From the NCBI GenBank assembly GCA_934096265.1, contig CAKOLI010000006.1:1-64000 (forward strand): a stretch of 64,000 bases of DNA, written 5' to 3'. A model generated the notes under the pieces. The model was not told the origin of the DNA and did not search any database. It saw only the letters and a program-made list of their open reading frames with translations. Positions within the stretch are counted from its first letter, which is position 1; every line of letters begins with the position of its first letter. The position numbers and the translations under genes are program-made. This document shows positions 8,437-18,596 of this stretch, piece by piece. The DNA comes from an uncultured Bacilli bacterium. GTDB taxonomy: Bacteria > Bacillota_I > Bacilli_A > RF39 > UBA660.

Positions 8437-9114
8437 CTAATCATTCCTAGCGGCCAAAATAAGTCTAAGAATTTGAATTAACGTATTTACCAAAGCTGCT
8501 ACATAAGTAAACGCGGCCGCCTTAAGCATATTAACACAGCCCTCTTCTTCATTATCACAAACAATATTCATATTAACAAGTTCTTCCCTAGCCCTACGTG
8601 ATGCATCAAACTCAACAGGTAAAGTAACCAACTGAAAAATTAAAGTAGTACTAAGCAAACCTATTCCAGCATAGGTCCATCCCAATTCTCCAAATAAAAA
8701 ACCTATTACAAGCACAAAATAACCTATCTTAGAAGCAAAATTAACTATTGGTACAATCTTAGAACGAATCTTCATCATCGTATATCCTTCTTTATCTTGA
8801 ATAGCATGGCCAACCTCATGAGCGGCTACTGACATAGAAGCTATAGACGTACCATTAAATATAGAATTAGAAAGCCTAACTACCTTCCTAGAAGGATCAT
8901 AATGATCAGTAAGTTCTCCCTTAACAGAAACTACATGAACGTCAGAAAGACCATTCTTATCAAGAATCTTTCTAGCTACCTCAAATCCTGTAATCCCATT
9001 TCTATTCTTAATTTTTTTATACTTACCATAACTAACATTAATATATATTTGTGAACCTATCGTAATAACCAAAGAAATAATAAATAACAAATCAAACCCA
9101 TAATACCAATTCAT
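8437..9114 (-). CDS. YugP-family membrane zinc metalloprotease
   Basis: A 225-residue membrane protein of the Zn_peptidase_2 (YugP) family. HEVGH at residues 99-103 is the zinc-binding HExxH motif. Hydrophobic segments lie at about 8-26, 128-150, 153-172 and 203-220. Members are widespread in Firmicutes and little characterised; membrane-protein quality control is an inference from relatives. It starts 8 bases after the cysS stop on the same strand and probably shares a transcript with gltX-cysS or dinB. Confidence 0.88.
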   Translation of the reverse strand: MNWYYGFDLLFIISLVITIGSQIYINVSYGKYKKIKNRNGITGFEVARKILDKNGLSDVHVVSVKGELTDHYDPSRKVVRLSNSIFNGTSIASMSVAAHEVGHAIQDKEGYTMMKIRSKIVPIVNFASKIGYFVLVIGFLFGELGWTYAGIGLLSTTLIFQLVTLPVEFDASRRAREELVNMNIVCDNEEEGCVNMLKAAAFTYVAALVNTLIQILRLILAARND

Positions 9115-9122
9115 AACTTCAC

Positions 9123-10526
9123 CTATCCTTTTAATTCAAATATAACACCATCTCTAGTATCCTTAATAATTACACCATGAGCAAGCAACTCTTCTCTTAT
9201 CTTATCAGCTTCCTCATAATTCTTCTCTTTCTTAAAAGCATTTCTCTTACTAATCATCTCATTTATATAAATTTCCATATCTTTAGAAACAACATTATCT
9301 TCTTCTAAAGCCAAATTAAGAGATAAAACTTTATCAAAATCAATAACTAAATACCTTTTAGTGGCATCATTCAAACTATCATCCTTAAGTACATCATACA
9401 AAACAGTAAGCCCCATCGCAGTATTTAAATCCATAAATAGTGCATCCTTAAACCTATCCTGATATATTAAAGCCTTATCCATACAAACTTCACCATCATT
9501 ACTTAAACTCTTAATCTTATTCTTAAGCTTTCGATAAGCACTATCAGCTCCTTGTAAAATATCATAACTAAACGTAAGTGGTTTACGATAATGACTTTGT
9601 AAACAAAGAAGTCTATATACCAAAGGATTATAACCTTTACTAATCAATAAAGACAAAGTTAAAAACTCTCCACTAGATTTACTCATCTTACCGTGCAAAT
9701 CATTAAGATGTTCTACATGAAACCAATAATTACACCATTTATGCCCAATAAAACTTTCCGTCTGAGCTATCTCATTAGTATGATGAGGAAATATATTATC
9801 AACACCACCACAGTGGATATCTAAATACTCCCCTAAATACTTAAGAGCAATAGCAGAACACTCAATATGCCATCCTGGATATCCATATCCCCAAGGACTA
9901 TCCCATTTAAGCTCCTGATCATTAAATTTTGACTTAGTAAACCAAAGAACAAAATCAGTCTTATTACGCTTATTAACATCTTCTTCTACATCATCTCTAA
10001 CTCCAACTACTAAATCTTCCTCATTATGATTAGTAAGAACATAGTACTCAACTAACTTAGATGTATCGAAATACACATTCCCATTACTAAAATATGCATA
10101 TCCCTTATCTATAAGCCCACTAATCATCTTTATATAATAATCTATCATTGAAGTAGCAGGTACCACAATATCAGGTTTCTTATTATTAACAAGAGCCATA
10201 TCATCAAAGAAAGCATTAGTATATATCTTCGCTATCTCCAAAACAGTCTTATGTTCTCTAATAGCCCCTTTTACCATCTTATCTTCCCCAGTATCGGCAT
10301 CACTAGACAAATGACCAACATCAGTAATATTCATAGCCCTCTTAACCTTATAACCAGCATATATAAGCATCTTCTCCAAAACATCTTCCATTATATAAGA
10401 TCTTAAATTACCTATATGTGCATAATGATACACAGTAGGACCACAAGTATACATAGTTACTTCCTTATCATTATAAGGATGAAACTCCTCTAACTTCCTA
10501 CTCTTAGTATTATATAATTTAATCAT
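9123..10526 (-). CDS. cysS: Cysteinyl-tRNA synthetase
   Basis: A 467-residue class I synthetase charging tRNA-Cys. The zinc-binding C28 lies in MYTCGPTVY, the HIGH motif is HIGN (37-40), and KMSKS appears as [26 protein letters not shown] is the conserved substrate and zinc site. ATG 10526 follows GGAGGTG at good spacing and gives the family N-terminus MIKLYNT; the five upstream codons of the frame are not conserved. It follows gltX, an order shared with many Firmicutes (gltX-cysE-cysS), here without cysE and without the usual mrnC/trmH/rpoE-side genes. Confidence 0.96.
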   Translation of the reverse strand: MIKLYNTKSRKLEEFHPYNDKEVTMYTCGPTVYHYAHIGNLRSYIMEDVLEKMLIYAGYKVKRAMNITDVGHLSSDADTGEDKMVKGAIREHKTVLEIAKIYTNAFFDDMALVNNKKPDIVVPATSMIDYYIKMISGLIDKGYAYFSNGNVYFDTSKLVEYYVLTNHNEEDLVVGVRDDVEEDVNKRNKTDFVLWFTKSKFNDQELKWDSPWGYGYPGWHIECSAIALKYLGEYLDIHCGGVDNIFPHHTNEIAQTESFIGHKWCNYWFHVEHLNDLHGKMSKSSGEFLTLSLLISKGYNPLVYRLLCLQSHYRKPLTFSYDILQGADSAYRKLKNKIKSLSNDGEVCMDKALIYQDRFKDALFMDLNTAMGLTVLYDVLKDDSLNDATKRYLVIDFDKVLSLNLALEEDNVVSKDMEIYINEMISKRNAFKKEKNYEEADKIREELLAHGVIIKDTRDGVIFELKG

Positions 10527-10585
10527 TATAAACACCTCCATTAAAATATATCACATAATTATGTTTAAATTATGGTAATATAATG

Positions 10586-12013
10586 TTATTTATTAAGTCT
10601 CTCTAACACTTTATCTCTACCAAACAAATAAATAACATTAGCAAGATCAGGTCCATGCATAATACCAGATATCTTAATCCTAATAGGCATATATAACATC
10701 TTCCCCTTAACCATTGCATCTTCCTTAGTCTTATTAATACATTCATTAATACTATCTACACTAAAACTACTCATATTAAGTATATGCTCTCTAAATATAC
10801 TAATTGTATTATCAACACCATCTTGCCTCATAAAATCAGCACATTCATCATTAAGAGTATAATCATCATCAAAAAACACCTTCGCAAGCTCTACTATTTC
10901 CTTACCATATTTAAGCTCACTTTGATATAAAGAAACTAAATCCATAAGCCATTCTCTACTCTTATTAGACAAATCATACGCCTTCTCTAAATGAGGCAAA
11001 GTAAGACTCAAAAGTTCATCTACTGATAACTTCTTAATATAATGACTATTAACCCATCCTAACTTTTTAACATCATATATAGAAGGACTCTTACTAATTC
11101 TAGTAGGATCAAAAGAAGAAATTAACTCATCCATAGAAAAAATCTCATTATTATCCTTAGGACTCCATCCCAATAATACTAAATAATTAACTATCGCAGA
11201 AGGCAAATAACCATCATTATATAAATCCATAAACGAAGCATCACCATTCCTCTTAGATAACTTATTACCATCTTCTCCTAACACCATAGGAACATGAATA
11301 TAAGTAGGAGCTTCCCATCCAAAAGCCTCATATAACAAATTATACTTAGGAGTTTGGCTCAAATATTCATTACCCCTAATAACATGAGTAATACCCATCA
11401 AATGATCATCTATTACATTAGCAAAATTATAAGTAGGAAAACCATCACTCTTTAACAAAATTTGATCCTCAAGTACACTATTATCAACCTTAATATCACC
11501 ATACACAACATCATGAAAACAAGAAATACCCGTAGTAGGCATCTTTTGCCTAATAACGTAAGGAACACCATTCTTAAGATTATTCAAAATCTCCTCTTCA
11601 CTCAAATTAAGACAATTCCTATCATACTTAAAAGCTTGTTTCTTCTCTTCATACATACTTCTTAACTCTTCAAGTCTACTCTCACTACAAAAACAATAAT
11701 AAGCTTTACCCATTTCCACTAACTTATGAGCATACTCAATATATATATCTTTTCTTTCACTTTGAATATAAGGCCCAACTTCCCCAGGATTCTCAGGACC
11801 TTCATCTATCTTAATATCACAAAGCCTAAGCGTATCATAAATAAACTTAGTAGCGCCCTCTACCTTTCTTTCTTGATCAGTATCCTCTATCCTTAAAATA
11901 AATTTACCTCCACTATGCTTAGCAACTAAATATTCAAATATTGCTGTACGTAAATTACCTATATGCATATACCCTGTAGGGCTTGGTGCATATCTAGTTC
12001 TAATTTCCTTCAT
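10586..12013 (-). CDS. gltX: Glutamyl-tRNA synthetase
   Basis: A 475-residue class I synthetase. RYAPSPTGYMHIGNLRTA carries the HIGH motif (HIGN, 17-20) and GNKLSKRNG carries KMSKS (KLSKR, 251-255). The C-terminal anticodon-binding helical domain is present. In organisms without glutaminyl-tRNA synthetase this enzyme also charges tRNA-Gln for later amidation; whether that applies cannot be told from this window. It is the promoter-proximal gene of the gltX-cysS pair. Length is normal. Confidence 0.96.
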   Translation of the reverse strand: MKEIRTRYAPSPTGYMHIGNLRTAIFEYLVAKHSGGKFILRIEDTDQERKVEGATKFIYDTLRLCDIKIDEGPENPGEVGPYIQSERKDIYIEYAHKLVEMGKAYYCFCSESRLEELRSMYEEKKQAFKYDRNCLNLSEEEILNNLKNGVPYVIRQKMPTTGISCFHDVVYGDIKVDNSVLEDQILLKSDGFPTYNFANVIDDHLMGITHVIRGNEYLSQTPKYNLLYEAFGWEAPTYIHVPMVLGEDGNKLSKRNGDASFMDLYNDGYLPSAIVNYLVLLGWSPKDNNEIFSMDELISSFDPTRISKSPSIYDVKKLGWVNSHYIKKLSVDELLSLTLPHLEKAYDLSNKSREWLMDLVSLYQSELKYGKEIVELAKVFFDDDYTLNDECADFMRQDGVDNTISIFREHILNMSSFSVDSINECINKTKEDAMVKGKMLYMPIRIKISGIMHGPDLANVIYLFGRDKVLERLNK

Positions 12014-12080
12014 AATTACCTCCTAAAAAATTAATTAACAACATTATACCACGAAATAAATTTAAAAAAAATAGAAAACA

Positions 12081-12117
12081 AAGAAAAAACAGATATCTAT
12101 CATTTAAATATCCGTTT
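12081..12117 (-). terminator. Rho-independent terminator of the cold-shock gene
   Basis: AAACGGATAT pairs with ATATCTGTTT (one G-U pair) at 12087-12096 and 12108-12117, followed on the minus strand by TTTTTTC. Confidence 0.75.
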
Positions 12118-12133
12118 GTAATACCTCTTGAAA

Positions 12134-12349
12134 TTATCTACTCTTCGTTGTAACGGGAACTTCAACATTAACTGCTTGCAATCCCTTGGGAGTTTCAATT
12201 AGATCAAAATTAACAAGTTGTCCTTCCGCAAGTGTTCTATAACCATCAAGTTTAATAGCAGAATAATGAACAAAAATATCTTCACCCTCTGTGTAATCAA
12301 TAAAGCCATAACCTTTATCATTGTTAAACCACTTTACTCTACCACTCAT
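12134..12349 (-). CDS. csp: Cold-shock domain protein
   Basis: A 71-residue single cold-shock domain. RNP1 is KGYGFI (12-17) and RNP2 is DIFVHY (24-29), the two strands that bind single-stranded RNA or DNA. It acts as an RNA chaperone. The first residues MSGRVKWFNNDKGYGFI are typical of CspA/CspB. The upstream region is long, as is common for cold-shock genes whose leader RNA controls translation. Monocistronic with its own terminator. Confidence 0.95.
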   Translation of the reverse strand: MSGRVKWFNNDKGYGFIDYTEGEDIFVHYSAIKLDGYRTLAEGQLVNFDLIETPKGLQAVNVEVPVTTKSR

Positions 12350-12547
12350 CTTTACACCTCACATTCTAGTAATTCCTTACAATACAATTATAAAACATAA
12401 TCGTAAGAATGAAGCTCCAAAACCGTCGACACATTTCGAGCTAATTCATCCATCCATCTTTCGTGGACTATTCAAATATAACACAGTATATATAATATAA
12501 ACCCATAGATAAACAAATGTATCAAAATACATAATATTCGTTGAATA
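12350..12547 (-). promoter_or_regulatory. Long 5' leader and promoter region of the cold-shock gene
   Basis: About 130 bases separate the csp ATG from the best -10 candidate, TATACT at 12485-12490 with TTTATC 17 bases upstream (12508-12513). A ribosome binding site GAGGTG sits just before the ATG. The leader contains a short GC-richer stretch around 12415-12475 unlike the surrounding AT-rich DNA, compatible with a folded cold-shock leader RNA. I could not derive a specific fold. Confidence 0.45.
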
Positions 12548-12579
12548 CAAAAAAAAGAAAAAATAGAGATAAGTCTATT
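12548..12579 (-). terminator. Terminator of parAB
   Basis: A 6-base-pair stem AATAGA / TCTATT with a 6-base loop overlaps the parB stop codon and is followed on the minus strand by TTTTTCTTTTTTTT. Confidence 0.6.
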
Positions 12580-13456
12580 AATTTATCTTAATATTCATTA
12601 CCTCTAAAATACGATTTAAATCCGCACTATTTTCAAAAAATATTTGCATTTTCTTACCATCTATTTTCACTTTAGTACCTAATATTTCTTTTAACTCATC
12701 TTCCACATATTGATAATCATTATTAGTACTTACCCTAGTAATAGGCACTTTCTTCTTAATATTATCCGTACTAGTTAAATTCTCCAAATCATGAACACTC
12801 ATATTCTTAAGTACTATATCACTAGCTAGCCTCTTAATCTCCTCTTCATCATCTAGCTTACTAAGAACCCTAGCATGCCCCATAGAAATCTTATCATCCA
12901 AAACCATATCTTGAACTTCCGAAGGAAGCCTCAAAAGACCAAGTGTATTAGTAATATGACTTCTACTCTTACCAAGCTTAAGTGCTAAATCTTCCTGCCT
13001 AATATGCAAACTATCAATAATACCTTTATAAGCCCAAGCAAGCTCTATCGCAGACAAATTCTCCCTTTGTAAATTTTCCAAAAGGGCTATTTCCCTCATC
13101 TCATCGTCACTAAAATCTTTAATAATCGCAGGAATAGTCTTCTTTCCCGCTAATTTAGACGCTCTAAGCCTTCTTTCACCAGCTACTAAATAATAACCCT
13201 TAATAGTCTTCTTAACTATAATAGGTTGAAAAACACCATAATTACGAATAGAAGTAGCGAGTTCATCAAGAGCCTCTTGATCAAAATTCCTTCTTGGTTG
13301 ATAAGGATTAACCTTAATATCATCCACATCAATCTGTACAATATCATCTTCACGAGATGACTCAACTATATTACTCTCAAACGTATCAAAATCTATAGCT
13401 TCCCCATTAAATAATTGCTCTAACCCTCTACCAAGAGCCTTCTTTTTTTGTTCCAT
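12578..13456 (-). CDS. parB: Chromosome-partitioning protein ParB (Spo0J type)
   Basis: A 292-residue ParB. The N-terminal LGRGLEQLF segment is the usual ParA-contacting peptide. CTP-binding motifs are GERRLRA (93-99) and ENLQREN (127-133); the helix-turn-helix contains KSRSH. The specificity positions known to separate ParB from Noc carry R165, T171, R176 and G193, the parS-reading type at three of four. It should load on the eight parS sites near gyrA, spread as a CTP-dependent clamp and work with ParA. ATG 13456 is chosen because residues from MEQKKKALGRG match the family. It overlaps the parA end by 29 bases. Unusually it is encoded about 38 kb from oriC rather than beside noc. Confidence 0.95.
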   Translation of the reverse strand: MEQKKKALGRGLEQLFNGEAIDFDTFESNIVESSREDDIVQIDVDDIKVNPYQPRRNFDQEALDELATSIRNYGVFQPIIVKKTIKGYYLVAGERRLRASKLAGKKTIPAIIKDFSDDEMREIALLENLQRENLSAIELAWAYKGIIDSLHIRQEDLALKLGKSRSHITNTLGLLRLPSEVQDMVLDDKISMGHARVLSKLDDEEEIKRLASDIVLKNMSVHDLENLTSTDNIKKKVPITRVSTNNDYQYVEDELKEILGTKVKIDGKKMQIFFENSADLNRILEVMNIKIN

Positions 13457-14243
13457 TTCTAACAATAACCTCCTTTGCTAAATTAAGATATGCCAAAGTA
13501 CCCTTACTAGTAGGGTCATATGCGGCAATAGGTTTACCATGACTAGGAGCCTCAGATAACCTAACCAACCTTGGAATAATCGTATTATAAACCCTCTCTT
13601 TAAAAAACTCCCTAATATTCTCTACAACCTCTAAACCTAAATTAGTTCTTGAATAAAGCATAGTTAGTAAAACACCCTCAATCTCTAAATTAGGATTAAT
13701 CTTCTTCTTCGCAAGCATTATCGTATTCATAAGTTGCATAATACCCTCTAACGCAAAAAACTCACATTGAACAGGTATAATAACAGAATCAGAAGCCGCC
13801 AAAGCATTAGTAGTAAGTATTCCAAGTGAAGGAGGACAATCCAAAATCACATAATCGTAATTATCCTTAACAAGCAAAATACCTTTCTTTAACTGACCAT
13901 TCTTATCAAAAACTTGACCCTGATTAACAGCATTCCTCTCCTTATTCATGAGTTCAATATCTACCCCAGCCAAATTAATGTAAGCAGGTATCAAACTCAA
14001 ATTCTTATATTTAGTTTTAATAATTGCCTTATCAATAGGAGACTTATCAGTAAGAACTTCATATATACTATCTCTTACCTCCCCCTTATTTATCCCCACC
14101 CCAGTAGTAGCATTACCTTGAGGATCCAAATCAACAAGCAAAACCTTCTTATTTAATATCCCTAAAGAAGCAGCTAAATTAATACTAGTAGTAGTCTTAC
14201 CTACGCCCCCTTTTTGATTTACCATTGCAATTACTTTTCCCAT
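13428..14243 (-). CDS. parA: Chromosome-partitioning ATPase ParA (Soj)
   Basis: A 271-residue deviant Walker ATPase; KGGVGKTT at 11-18 holds the signature lysine and the switch region DCPPSLG follows. ATP-bound dimers coat the nucleoid and are released by ParB, driving origin movement; Soj also affects DnaA. ATG 14243 is preceded by AAGGTGT and gives the family start MGKVIAMVNQ; an upstream extension of the frame (to 14312) is not conserved and falls in the promoter region shared with the divergent alkD-like gene. First gene of parAB. Confidence 0.96.
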   Translation of the reverse strand: MGKVIAMVNQKGGVGKTTTSINLAASLGILNKKVLLVDLDPQGNATTGVGINKGEVRDSIYEVLTDKSPIDKAIIKTKYKNLSLIPAYINLAGVDIELMNKERNAVNQGQVFDKNGQLKKGILLVKDNYDYVILDCPPSLGILTTNALAASDSVIIPVQCEFFALEGIMQLMNTIMLAKKKINPNLEIEGVLLTMLYSRTNLGLEVVENIREFFKERVYNTIIPRLVRLSEAPSHGKPIAAYDPTSKGTLAYLNLAKEVIVRNGTKKEGSW

Positions 14244-14361
14244 CGTTACACCTTCAATTCTTGTATATCTATTGTAACAAATTTTTATAAAAAAGAAAAC
14301 ACCTTTTATCAAAATATAAAATTATTTTAAATACATGCTATAATATTAATAAGGTGATAAC

Positions 14362-15087
14362 ATGAATTTAACTAAAAATAATTGGACAAAAGAAGAATAT
14401 CAAAAGTTTATTAACTACCTAAAAGCATTAGAAAATATAAAATATAAAAATTTTCATAAAAAACTCCTAAACCAAGATATAAATATAATTGGTATAAGAA
14501 CCCCCAAACTAAAAGAAATAGCAAAAAACATTTATAAAGGAAACTATCAATCTTTCTTATCACAAGTAACATTTCAATACTATGAAGAAAAAATAATATA
14601 CGCCCTTGTCATATCAAATATTAAGAAACTAGATAATAACCTAATAAAATATATAGATACATACAAAAATAATATAACTAATTGGGCGGAATGTGACTTA
14701 TTTTGCAGTAACTTCAAAATAGTTAAAAAAAATAAAGAATATTTTTATAAATATATAACTAAAAACATAACCAGTAACAAAGAATATATTAAAAGAATGT
14801 GCTTTGTATTACTCCTAAATTACTATATAGAAAATATCTATCTAAACGATATATTTACCTATACTAATACCTATTGTAACTCTACATACTACATTAATAT
14901 GAGTATAGCATGGTTACTTAGCATCTGCTATATCAAATACAAAGACAAAACAACAACCTATTTACTAAAAAATAACCTAGATAATTTTACCTATAACAAA
15001 ACAATATCTAAAATATGTGACTCAAAAAGAATAAATAAAGAAGATAAAACATATCTAAAAACATTAAAAAAGGCTTCTAACCACTAA
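14362..15087 (+). CDS. AlkD-like DNA alkylation repair protein
   Basis: A 241-residue all-helical protein of the DNA_alkylation (AlkD, HEAT-like) family. The segments GIRTPKLKEIAK, ITNWAECDLFC and MSIAWLLSICYIKY match conserved parts of the family; the W and D of NWAECD are in the region holding the AlkD base-excision pocket. AlkD glycosylases remove bulky or positively charged alkylated purines without base flipping. Activity on specific lesions is inference. It is transcribed divergently from parA and ends in a terminator shared with the surface-protein gene. Lysine- and asparagine-rich composition follows the AT-rich genome. Confidence 0.85.
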   Translation: MNLTKNNWTKEEYQKFINYLKALENIKYKNFHKKLLNQDINIIGIRTPKLKEIAKNIYKGNYQSFLSQVTFQYYEEKIIYALVISNIKKLDNNLIKYIDTYKNNITNWAECDLFCSNFKIVKKNKEYFYKYITKNITSNKEYIKRMCFVLLLNYYIENIYLNDIFTYTNTYCNSTYYINMSIAWLLSICYIKYKDKTTTYLLKNNLDNFTYNKTISKICDSKRINKEDKTYLKTLKKASNH

Positions 15088-15097
15088 AAGCCTTTTT
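15067..15097. terminator. Bidirectional terminator between the AlkD-like gene and the surface protein gene
   Basis: AAAAAGGCTT (15067-15076) pairs perfectly with AAGCCTTTTT (15088-15097). The A and T runs make it work on both strands, serving these two convergent genes. Confidence 0.85.
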
Positions 15098-15104
15098 AAT
15101 TTAA

Positions 15105-18100
15105 CTATTTAACATATTTTTTAATTAATACTAATACACCAAGAAGTAACACACTAAAATATGTATTATTATAATTACTTACACCTGTATGTGGAGGATT
15201 ATCATTACCCATACCATCTTTTTCATAAACATAAGTAACAACTATCTCATCACTTGTATAACTGCCATCTTTATTTGAAGGTTCACTATATAAATGATAA
15301 TCCTTAATTTCTAATGCATAAGTATTATATAACTTACCAACTAAATCAGTCATTTCTATAGAGTTAGCTAATTCTACACCATCTCTATCTACATACTTAA
15401 CAATAACCTTACCCATAAGTACAGAAGTATCAACTTCATCTTCACAATAAGAAGTAACATCACTATCAAGAACTACCTTACTAGTAACCTTATTAGTAAT
15501 AATATCACTATCAATATCTATATAAGAAATACTAATTTCTCTATCAAAATTAATTACTTGATTATCTTCGTTTATATCAAACACTTCTATATAAGTAATA
15601 GTATTATTCTTACTATCATAAATTCCATCTAAAATATTAGATTTATTTAAATCTATAGCATATGGTAACTCATCTACAATAGTCAAAGTAACCTTACCTA
15701 CATAATCTTTAATTACAGATGCATACCTTATATTATAATCAACAGAATTATTAACATTATCCAAATCATTATCTCCATCCTTAGATAAAGCCTCTTCAGT
15801 AACATAACCATTTTCCTTAACATATAAAACATCAATATAGTTATCATTTACATTAATAACTAAATCTTCCTCATTTTGAATATCTCCATCTTTATAACCC
15901 GTAGGTCTCATTGCATTCTTATCAATAGTATCTAACTTAATAACATCTCCATATGTAACATTACTAACTGAAGAACTACCTATCATATTATTTAAATCAT
16001 CTTGATAATATCTTACTGTATATGATAAATCACTTCTAAGATTATAATAGAAAATCATCTCATTATCATTATTTGATTTAATTTCTAATAAAGAAGGATC
16101 TACCTTATTAAATACATAACCATCTGTTTCATGCTTTTCATAATCACTAGATTTTAAAGTTGTACCATATTTAGCTTCACCAACTATAGTATAATCTTTA
16201 TTCTCATTATAATTACCATTTAAATCTTGATAAAAATGTCTAATTACAAACTTATAATTATTTCTAACATAATATACTCTAATAACATTATCTTCTTCTA
16301 CTGAACTAACTATTAACTCACTAGGATTTACCTTTTCAAACCTAAATCCATCCTCTAAATGTGGAATATAATTAGTAATCTTTTCATTATACTCAGCACT
16401 ACCTAAATACATATACTCAGTATTTTCATAATACTTAGATTCTTCACTATCATAACTTACATTTTCATAAAAATACCTTACTGTATAACTAAAAGTATCT
16501 TTAGTATATAAAACATCAATGTAGTTACCATTTACCTTAATAACTAAATCTTCCTCATTTTGAATATCTCCATCTTTATAACCCGTAGGTCTCATTGCAT
16601 TCTTATCAATAGTATCTAACTTAATAACATCTCCATATGTAACATTACTAACTGAAGAACTACCTATCATATTATTTAAATCATCTTGATAATATCTTAC
16701 TGTATATGATAAATCACTTCTTTTAACATATAGCACATTAACAATATTAGAAGAATTATCAGTACTAACAATCAAACTAGTAGGATTATCAGGAGCTAAA
16801 GTATAACCATCTAATATATATTTGTCTAACTCAACATCAATAACTTTATCCTTAACAGAATCTCCAGTAACTTTATTTATATAATGAAGACTATCAGAAG
16901 GATCAGTAATAACATCCTTATAATATCTAATTTCATAAGTATACTTATTAGCCTCCCAATAAACTTGTGGATTTTTAGAAGGAGTTATATCCTTACTATT
17001 TGAATCTGCATCTACATAAGATAACTTATATGTAGAATTAGTATCATATAACCCAGTAGGAACATCAGGATTAATATCTATATTGAAATTAAAACTAATA
17101 CCATCCTCAGTTATATCACCAATTTCATATGTATATGTATTACCATCTACATGATTATCAGAAGAATCAGTAAATACAAAATTACCACCTAAAGTATCTA
17201 CTAAAGTAGCTTCAGTTCCCGCTAATTTAGGAACCATACTATCAAATACACTATTTAACGCAGAAGCAATACTAGAAGTATCTGCATTATAATAAAATCC
17301 TTTTGTTTTATCATATGTACCTTCTTCATCACCAGTAGGATCACTAGCAACAACTGTTGTATTAGAAGATACATACCTAAGTACAGAAGCAGCATTCGAA
17401 GTATCACTAATACCATACCCAATAGCGTATATACTAGATCCAGCATTCTTTGCCTTAGTTGCTTCCTTCTTAGCATTTTTTAATGCCATAGGATAAGAAC
17501 AAACATTATTCCAATTACAAACTCTTCCATCTGTTCCGTAATAATATGTAGGTTCTCCATCACTTATAACTAATATAAATTTTTGAGCATCAAGCTCATC
17601 ATCAACAGTATCTAATTTTCTTGCAGCTTCCTTAATACCACCAGCTAAATCAGTACCACCATAAGGATGACCAAATGATGCTTCATCAAACACCTTACCA
17701 TCCTTAGTAAGATTAGATTTACTCTTAAATTCAGTCGCCGTAGTAGCACTACCAGAAAAAGTAACCAAACTTACAAAAGCAACATCTCTAGTACTATTTG
17801 TATCCTTTGCAATTAATGCATCCGCAAAGTCACTAGCGCCTTTTATAGCATTTTCCCATTTATTACTTGTTAAAGCACTTCTTTTTTCATAACCATAACC
17901 ATCCACACAAGCAATCTTAGTACCATCTGAAGCAGTATAATGTGCATCGCGTGTAACTATAGTAGAGTATCCACCTTTAGCGGAATCACAAATCATACTA
18001 CCAGAAGTATCAAATACAATTACAACATAAATAGGTTTAATCTTTACATCAGGCTTATCAATATTCTTACCTACAACATCAAACTTAACATTATATCTTC

Positions 18101-18371
18101 CTAATATAACATTACCATCTTCATCATGTACTTTACTAACAGTCTTAGAAACACTAACGCCTCCTAAAACATCACTATTACCATCAGTAATTGTAGCAGA
18201 ATCCCCATAAGAACCAGTAACAGGATTATAAACATCTCCTTTCTTAATATTAGAAGGAATAACTGAATCAGCTAAAACCGCAAGTGGAGATACAGTTTCA
18301 GTAATAACAATTATCAAAGCAAACAACAACTTGACAAACTTGTCAGCAAATTTCTTACAAACTTTTCTCAT
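15105..18371 (-). CDS. Large cell-wall-anchored surface protein with von Willebrand A domain and MucBP-like repeats
   Basis: A 1088-residue exported protein. Residues 1-35 are a signal peptide (basic start, hydrophobic 15-25, cleavage near VLADS). A von Willebrand A domain spans about 115-385 with the metal-binding DTSGSM at 121-126 and SGSATTATEF and SDGEPTYY later. From about 470 to 860 there are five or so repeats of the YTVRYYQDDLNN / VLYVK type, resembling MucBP/Mub adhesin repeats; two are nearly identical in DNA. The C-terminus is a sorting signal, PPHTG (1059-1063), a hydrophobic stretch and KKYVK, so a sortase probably anchors it to the wall. This implies a peptidoglycan wall. Likely adhesin; ligand unknown. 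No sortase is in the window. Confidence 0.88.
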   Translation of the reverse strand: MRKVCKKFADKFVKLLFALIIVITETVSPLAVLADSVIPSNIKKGDVYNPVTGSYGDSATITDGNSDVLGGVSVSKTVSKVHDEDGNVILGRYNVKFDVVGKNIDKPDVKIKPIYVVIVFDTSGSMICDSAKGGYSTIVTRDAHYTASDGTKIACVDGYGYEKRSALTSNKWENAIKGASDFADALIAKDTNSTRDVAFVSLVTFSGSATTATEFKSKSNLTKDGKVFDEASFGHPYGGTDLAGGIKEAARKLDTVDDELDAQKFILVISDGEPTYYYGTDGRVCNWNNVCSYPMALKNAKKEATKAKNAGSSIYAIGYGISDTSNAASVLRYVSSNTTVVASDPTGDEEGTYDKTKGFYYNADTSSIASALNSVFDSMVPKLAGTEATLVDTLGGNFVFTDSSDNHVDGNTYTYEIGDITEDGISFNFNIDINPDVPTGLYDTNSTYKLSYVDADSNSKDITPSKNPQVYWEANKYTYEIRYYKDVITDPSDSLHYINKVTGDSVKDKVIDVELDKYILDGYTLAPDNPTSLIVSTDNSSNIVNVLYVKRSDLSYTVRYYQDDLNNMIGSSSVSNVTYGDVIKLDTIDKNAMRPTGYKDGDIQNEEDLVIKVNGNYIDVLYTKDTFSYTVRYFYENVSYDSEESKYYENTEYMYLGSAEYNEKITNYIPHLEDGFRFEKVNPSELIVSSVEEDNVIRVYYVRNNYKFVIRHFYQDLNGNYNENKDYTIVGEAKYGTTLKSSDYEKHETDGYVFNKVDPSLLEIKSNNDNEMIFYYNLRSDLSYTVRYYQDDLNNMIGSSSVSNVTYGDVIKLDTIDKNAMRPTGYKDGDIQNEEDLVINVNDNYIDVLYVKENGYVTEEALSKDGDNDLDNVNNSVDYNIRYASVIKDYVGKVTLTIVDELPYAIDLNKSNILDGIYDSKNNTITYIEVFDINEDNQVINFDREISISYIDIDSDIITNKVTSKVVLDSDVTSYCEDEVDTSVLMGKVIVKYVDRDGVELANSIEMTDLVGKLYNTYALEIKDYHLYSEPSNKDGSYTSDEIVVTYVYEKDGMGNDNPPHTGVSNYNNTYFSVLLLGVLVLIKKYVK
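15823..16037. repeat. 215-base direct repeat in the surface protein gene, copy 1
   Basis: Nearly identical to 16507-16721; I see three differences, all in the first 35 bases. Encodes one adhesin repeat with the sequence YTVRYYQDDLNN to IDVLYVK. Confidence 0.9.
16507..16721. repeat. 215-base direct repeat in the surface protein gene, copy 2
   Basis: Nearly identical to 15823-16037, in the same frame and orientation, 684 bases away. Confidence 0.9.
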
Positions 18372-18596
18372 ATAAAAGCCTCCCTTTCAAATATAACTAA
18401 TTAAAACTCAAAAGAACCATAATCCCCACTGAATAAAAAGCTCAAATAAGATTTAATTGTCCTAATATTATAAAGATTTTTTTAATATTGTCAACCAAAA
18501 TTACAAATTTTTAAGCAATTTATTTACACCTAAATATAGTTTACTACTATTTTTTGCCAAATATATGTATAAAAGTACCATAAAATACCACATAAA

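Noticed and set aside
12415..12475. Possible small RNA gene in the GC-richer patch before the cold-shock gene
   Set aside because: No independent promoter and terminator pair could be found for it; it is more simply the leader of the cold-shock mRNA.
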